The translations under genes were made by a program, and so were the position numbers. The notes under the pieces are model-generated. The model did not search any database. It was given only the letters and a program-made list of their open reading frames with translations, and was not told the DNA's origin. This document shows positions 60,295-64,000 of a stretch of DNA of 64,000 nucleotides, one piece after another (the stretch's first letter is position 1; every line of letters starts with the position of its first letter). Source of the DNA: Parapusillimonas sp013416435 (GTDB lineage Bacteria > Pseudomonadota > Gammaproteobacteria > Burkholderiales > Burkholderiaceae_B); the NCBI RefSeq assembly GCF_052180245.1, contig NZ_CP197474.1, positions 1,612,001 to 1,676,000 of the forward strand, read 5' to 3'.

Positions 60295-60669
60295 TCATGC
60301 CCACCACGACAGCGCGCTCTTGGTCATGGCAACGCCCACGATATAGACGAAGATGGCCACGGCGATGATCGCCGCGATGGCGCGCGTTTTGGCTGTCTTG
60401 CCGCGTTTGATGGCGATGGTACCCACGCCGATGTAGGCGATCAGCGCAATGATCTTCACCAGTATCCAAGGCTGCTCGGGGCCGATCATGGCCGCGAGCG
60501 TAATGCCGGCAAGCAGCAGTACGGTATCGATGACGTGGGGCAGGGTCTTGACCAGCCGGTTCTGCAGCAACGTCGAACCCTGGACGGACCAGAAAGCGCG
60601 GACCACGAAAAACAGAATGCTCAGGCCTGCGGCCGTCATGTGCAGGTGTTTGATGAGTAGATAATTCAT
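60295..60669 (-). CDS. SirB family membrane protein
   Basis: 124 residues, four transmembrane helices. NYLLIKHLHMTAAGLSILFF, FVVRAFWSVQGSTLLQNRLV, KTLPHVIDTVLLLAGITLAA and AAIIAVAIFVYIVGVAMTKS. The His-containing KHLHM and PHVID blocks are the SirB hallmarks. Function unknown. The ATG at 60669 gives the family N-terminus; it starts 53 bp after the ABC exporter gene on the same strand. Confidence 0.87.
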   Translation of the reverse strand: MNYLLIKHLHMTAAGLSILFFVVRAFWSVQGSTLLQNRLVKTLPHVIDTVLLLAGITLAAMIGPEQPWILVKIIALIAYIGVGTIAIKRGKTAKTRAIAAIIAVAIFVYIVGVAMTKSALSWWA

Positions 60670-60722
60670 ATGCAGGGATGTCGTGTTGGGGGATGCAGGC
60701 GCTATCGTAGCAGCTTCGCTCC

Positions 60723-62537
60723 TCACGCAGCGGCGGCGACCTCCCAGGCGCCGGTGTTATTCCCCTTCAGGGTCAGCTGCTGGGCATGATGGCTCAGCAG
60801 CGTGCCGCGATGGCCCACGCTGACGAGTATCGTGCCGGGCAGCCGTTCCCGCACCAATCGGTACATGGCATCTTCCAGTCCTTCGTCCATGGCTGACGTG
60901 GCTTCGTCCAGAAAGGCCGCGAGCGGCCGGGCCAGCAGCAGGCGGCCGAAGGCCAGGCGCTGCTGTTCACCCAGCGAAAGGATGCGGGCCCAGTCCGCCG
61001 CTTCGTCCAGTTTGCCGACCAAGTGGCCGAGCTGGACCTGTTTCAGCACGTCGACGGCGGCTGTGTCGGAGCCATGTGGCGTCGCTGCGGCGTCGTGAGG
61101 CGAAGGCTGCGGATAATACAAGGCGTTGCGCAGAGTGCCCAGCGGCAAGTACGGCTTCTGGGACAGGAAAAGGACATCGCGCTCGGGCCGGACGATCGTT
61201 CCGTCGCAGTATGGCCATAGGCCGGCAATAGCCCGCAGCAGTGTCGTCTTGCCCGCGCCGGATGGCCCCCGTATGAGCAGAGGCTTGCCAGGTTCGACCT
61301 CCATTTGCAGCTTGTCCAGCAGCAGATCGCCGCCAGGCGTCTTGACCGTCAATCCCTCCAGCGCGAGCCGCCCGCCTTCGGACCGCAGCTCCGGCTCGGG
61401 AAGCGCATGCGCGTCTTCGATGGCGCGGGTAAAGCCGCTCAGCCGGTTCAGCGTGGCGCGGTAGGTTGCAAAGTCGTCATACGCGTTCCGGAAGAAGGAC
61501 AGGTTGTCCTGCAATCGCCCGAACGCCTGCGAGGTCTGCATCAGGTCTCCCAGGCTGATCTGCTTTGAGAAGAATCGCTGCGCCTGGATGATCAAGGGGA
61601 AGACGACGGCGGCCTGCGTGACCGAAAAATTGAAACCCAGAAACTTCAGCGACCGGTACACGATCGCCCAGGCATTGCCGATGACTTGCGCGAACCGGCT
61701 GCGCAAGAGGGCGCCTTCGACTTTTTCGCCGGCGTAGAAGGCGATGCTTTCCGAGTATTCGCGCAATCGGACAAGCGCATACCGGTAGTCCGCGTTGAAA
61801 CGCTCGTTGAGGAAGTTCAGCAGAATCAGCGGCCGGCCGATCTTGATGGCGAAAACCGTCGCCACCAGCACGTAGAGAAATACCAGGAACACCATGGCAC
61901 GCGGTATTTCTGCGCCGAAGACGGCGATGGGGCCGGAGAGATTCCAGAGGATGATGGTGAAGGCGACCGTGGAAACCAGGGCGTTCACCACACCCATCGA
62001 CAGGCTGAGCGTCATCTGGGTGAAAACCGTGATGTCCTGCTGGATGCGCTGGTCGGGGTTGTCGACGGCGGTGTCGAGATACTGGCTGCGATAGTAGCTT
62101 TGCTTGTCCAGCCATTGGCTCAGCAGCTTTTCGTTAAGCCACTCGCGCCAGCGTATGGTGAATGCTTGCTGCACGTAGAAGTCGAGCAGGGAGCGCAGCA
62201 CATGGACGGAGGCCAATACCGCGAACAGCAGCATGGCCATCCAGAAGCCGGCTTCGTCCAGCTGCTGCAGCGAGGTATACATGGTGTTGTACCAGTCGGA
62301 AAACAGGACATCCAGCCGTACCGCGCATAGGGTAAGGAGCAAAATGAACGCAAGCGTGGCGATCGGCCGCCAATGCCGGCGCGGCGAAAAATAGTCCGCA
62401 GCCAAGGCGCTGAACTGGCGGCCCCAGACCGTGTGCCGGGACAGCAGCCACACCGTGACGATAGCGATTGCGATGGTTGCCGCATAAGCTTTTGCCAGCC
62501 ATATGCCGCTGTCCATCAATGCGGTCTTCCAGTCCAT
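60723..62537 (-). CDS. SbmA/BacA-type ABC transporter (permease-ATPase fusion)
   Basis: 604 residues. The transmembrane domain (about 15-320, ABC_membrane_2 type) has WREWLNEKLLSQWLDKQSYY, NPDQRIQQDITVFTQMTLSL and YAGEKVEGALLRSRFAQVIG, all typical of YddA/SbmA-like exporters. The nucleotide-binding domain has Walker A LIRGPSGAGKTTLLRAIAGL, signature LSLGEQQRLAFGRLLLARPL and Walker B LAAFLDEATSAMDEG, with H-loop SVGHRGTLLSHH. GGAGCACGA precedes the ATG at 62537. The frame opens 89 codons earlier, but that part is repeat-derived. Probable peptide or cobalamin-type transport. Confidence 0.87.
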   Translation of the reverse strand: MDWKTALMDSGIWLAKAYAATIAIAIVTVWLLSRHTVWGRQFSALAADYFSPRRHWRPIATLAFILLLTLCAVRLDVLFSDWYNTMYTSLQQLDEAGFWMAMLLFAVLASVHVLRSLLDFYVQQAFTIRWREWLNEKLLSQWLDKQSYYRSQYLDTAVDNPDQRIQQDITVFTQMTLSLSMGVVNALVSTVAFTIILWNLSGPIAVFGAEIPRAMVFLVFLYVLVATVFAIKIGRPLILLNFLNERFNADYRYALVRLREYSESIAFYAGEKVEGALLRSRFAQVIGNAWAIVYRSLKFLGFNFSVTQAAVVFPLIIQAQRFFSKQISLGDLMQTSQAFGRLQDNLSFFRNAYDDFATYRATLNRLSGFTRAIEDAHALPEPELRSEGGRLALEGLTVKTPGGDLLLDKLQMEVEPGKPLLIRGPSGAGKTTLLRAIAGLWPYCDGTIVRPERDVLFLSQKPYLPLGTLRNALYYPQPSPHDAAATPHGSDTAAVDVLKQVQLGHLVGKLDEAADWARILSLGEQQRLAFGRLLLARPLAAFLDEATSAMDEGLEDAMYRLVRERLPGTILVSVGHRGTLLSHHAQQLTLKGNNTGAWEVAAAA

Positions 62538-62613
62538 TCGTGCTCCGAGCGACGCGTAAAAACATAAAAGATCGCATTCTGCGGCAAATGTTCCCGGCGC
62601 GCCAGGCTGGGAG

Positions 62614-62641
62614 GGGGTCAGACCCCGGATGGGGTGACCCC
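62614..62641. repeat. Palindromic repeat, right arm deleted by two bases
   Basis: Right unit reads GGGGTGACCCC; left unit intact. Confidence 0.8.
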
Positions 62642-62655
62642 GCCACATCCCCCAA

Positions 62656-62685
62656 GGGGTCGTACCCCGAATGGGGTCCGACCCC
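62656..62685. repeat. Palindromic repeat, variant arms, core GAAT
   Basis: Units GGGGTCGTACCCC and GGGGTCCGACCCC; pairing is imperfect. Confidence 0.8.
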
Positions 62686-62703
62686 AAGCCCAGGCTTCTC
62701 AGG

Positions 62704-62730
62704 GGGGTCAGATCCTTTGGGTCTGACCCC
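62704..62730. repeat. Palindromic repeat, decayed 27 bp
   Basis: Begins GGGGTCAGATCC and ends GGGTCTGACCCC; the inner bases are degenerate. Confidence 0.75.
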
Positions 62731-62815
62731 AACAAAACCCAGGCTTGTGGCAATCTCGGTGCGCAGCGATAATCGTGGCTTCTTTCTCTACCATTGACCT
62801 GCATTGAGGACAGCC

Positions 62816-63190
62816 ATGCCCTACGTCACCATTACCGCCACTGAAGGATATTCCGAAGAACAGAAGAAGAGGCTGCTCCAGGGCAGCAGCGATGCCGTGG
62901 TGGAAAGCATAGGCGCGCCCCTGTCCAGCGTGCGGGTGATGCTGCACACGATCCCCGGCAGCCACTACTTGAACGCGGGCGAATTCAATACGCCCGGGCT
63001 GATGTTCGTGGTGGACTTCATCGAGGGTCGCACCGACGCCCAGAAAGATGCGCTGATTGCGGCCTTGAGCAAAGTGGGCGCGGGCGCCGCCAATCTGCCG
63101 GAAAGCGAAGTGCGGGTGCGCCTGGTGGATTTTCCGAAGTCGAACATGGGCATGGCCGGCGGCGTAAGCGCGCGCGCCATGGGGCGTTGA
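62816..63190 (+). CDS. Tautomerase (4-oxalocrotonate family, fused two-module type)
   Basis: 124 residues, twice the size of canonical 62-residue 4-OT. Pro1 after the initiator Met (PYVTITATEGYSEEQKKRLL) is the catalytic base of module 1. Module 2 begins at about residue 62 (MFVVDFIEGRTDAQKDALIA) with no Pro, as in cis-CaaD/MSAD-like fused members. It isomerises or hydrates enol or haloacrylate substrates; the substrate is unknown. The ATG at 62816 is used because Pro must follow; the longer frame begins at 62804. Confidence 0.85.
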   Translation: MPYVTITATEGYSEEQKKRLLQGSSDAVVESIGAPLSSVRVMLHTIPGSHYLNAGEFNTPGLMFVVDFIEGRTDAQKDALIAALSKVGAGAANLPESEVRVRLVDFPKSNMGMAGGVSARAMGR

Positions 63191-63197
63191 AGATAGG

Positions 63198-63226
63198 GGG
63201 GCAGACCCCATGCGGGGTCTGACCCC
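63198..63226. repeat. Palindromic repeat, 29 bp, core ATGC
   Basis: Left arm shortened to GGGGCAGACCCC; right arm intact. Confidence 0.85.
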
Positions 63227-63249
63227 GGCTGAAGGCGCTTGGATAGAAA

Positions 63250-63279
63250 GGGGTCAGACCCCGCATGGGGTCTGACCCC
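63250..63279. repeat. Palindromic repeat, core GCAT
   Basis: Intact 30-bp copy between the convergent tautomerase and NorR-like genes. Confidence 0.93.
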
Positions 63280-63289
63280 CACCCTCGAC

Positions 63290-64000
63290 TCAGGTCCTGG
63301 CCTCTTCCAGTCCTTTCAGGCCCAGCTTGCGGGCCATTTTGTGCAGATTGCTTGCGTCGATGTCCAGCATCCGCGCAGCCTGTGCCCAGTTCCCGCCTGA
63401 GGCGTCCAGGGCCCGTTGGATGCAGGCTTTCTGGGTATTCTCGAGTGTCAGGCGCAAGGGTTGGATGCCGCCGCTGCGGCCGCCTTCCCATTCCGTCGCC
63501 GGCCCGACGGCGCCTTCGGCGCCGTAGAACGGTTCGGTCTCGTACAGGTCTTGCGCCGCATCCGGCCGTCCCGTGTCGACATCCAGAAGCTCGGGGCCCA
63601 GTGTCAGGATCTGGTCGCGCGAGGCGCCGCGGGTGAGCATTTTCAGGGCGGCTCGGCTGATCACGTGTTCCAGCTCGCGCACGTTGCCAGGCCAGGCATA
63701 GGCCAGCAGCGCCCGTTCCGCGGCATACGACAGCCGCAGGCCGCGCAGGCCCAGACGCGCGCGGTTGAACTCCAGAAAATGGCCGGCCAGGATGAGCACG
63801 TCGCGGTCGCGGTCGCGCAGGGGCGGGATATGCACGGGATACACCGAAAGCCGGTGATAGAGATCGGCGCGAAACGTGCCGGCCCGTGTGTTTTCCTTCA
63901 ATTGGCGATTGGTGGCCGCGATGATGCGGACATCGGTCTTGATGGTGTCGTCGGTGCCCAGGCGCTGGATTTCGCCGTTTTGCAGCGTGCGCAGCAGCTT
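63290..64000 (-). CDS. norR: NorR-like sigma-54-dependent activator, 5' partial
   Basis: Last 236 residues of a bacterial enhancer-binding protein; the gene runs off the right edge. The AAA+ part shows GTFRADLYHRLSVYPVHIPP, LRDRDRDVLILAGHFLEFNR and YAWPGNVRELEHVISRAAL (sensor II). The C-terminal Fis-type HTH is AACIQRALDASGGNW-like, ending LDIDASNLHKMARKLGLKGL, which is close to NorR, the nitric-oxide-responsive regulator. The N-terminal GAF sensor would lie upstream. NorR identity is moderately supported by the tail. Confidence 0.8.
   Translation of the reverse strand, partial: KLLRTLQNGEIQRLGTDDTIKTDVRIIAATNRQLKENTRAGTFRADLYHRLSVYPVHIPPLRDRDRDVLILAGHFLEFNRARLGLRGLRLSYAAERALLAYAWPGNVRELEHVISRAALKMLTRGASRDQILTLGPELLDVDTGRPDAAQDLYETEPFYGAEGAVGPATEWEGGRSGGIQPLRLTLENTQKACIQRALDASGGNWAQAARMLDIDASNLHKMARKLGLKGLEEART

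Noticed and set aside
62538..62804. 89-codon N-terminal extension of the ABC exporter
   Set aside because: Consists mainly of repeat-derived residues (GSDP, GLTP); the ATG at 62537 has a ribosome-binding site and the family N-terminus.

Overview
The window is about 64 kb of GC-rich beta-proteobacterial chromosome. It is most like Alcaligenaceae (Bordetella, Achromobacter, Pusillimonas and relatives). The grounds are five Bug/TctC-type periplasmic solute receptors, many LysR regulators, CoA-dependent and ring-type catabolic gene sets, and a NorR-like sigma-54 activator. The genus cannot be fixed from sequence alone.

Layout. 0-3 kb: 3' end of an amidohydrolase, an MmgE/PrpD protein and a small secreted repeat protein. 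3-12 kb: an acyl-CoA catabolic block with two Bug receptors, a LysR regulator, a double acyl-CoA dehydrogenase, a CaiB/BaiF CoA-transferase, an enoyl-CoA hydratase and a quinone oxidoreductase. 12-13.5 kb: an intact IS1182-like element. 13.7-20.2 kb: a LysR-headed operon (EthD-like protein, two Bug receptors of which one carries an internal stop, amidohydrolase, old yellow enzyme, SnoaL-like and AhpD-like proteins). 20-28 kb: diguanylate cyclase, DUF2165, Bug receptor with carboxylesterase, HIT protein, RlmA, peroxiredoxin, DUF892. 28-34 kb: an APC permease flanked by two methyltransferases that carry signal peptides, an MscS channel and a DHCW cupin. 34-42.5 kb: a TrmB-like regulator divergent from a LIV-type ABC importer, followed by nitrilase, an isonitrile-hydratase-like DJ-1 protein and an acetylpolyamine amidohydrolase. 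42.5-46.2 kb: accessory debris (frameshifted BrnA, zinc ribbon, Arc-like protein, Mn catalase, broken ISL3 transposase) ending at tRNA-Thr. 46-64 kb: MAPEG, two AI-2E family exporters, TerC, carbonic anhydrase, VOC, RidA, tRNA-fMet, a small-gene patch, GNAT, tRNA-Asn, EamA, patatin with LysR, YeiH, SirB, an SbmA-like ABC exporter, a tautomerase and the 3' part of a NorR-like gene.

The most unusual feature is a dispersed palindrome family. It is built from a 13-bp unit (GGGGTCAGACCCC) and its reverse complement, separated by about 4 nt. About 28 double copies and several single units lie between genes, often running into the 3' ends of coding regions and supplying their last residues and stop. 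They are absent from an 18.7-kb stretch (28.1-46.8 kb). The IS1182-like element sits between two identical copies that look like a 32-bp target duplication.

All coordinates, motifs and families were read by eye. No database search was run.
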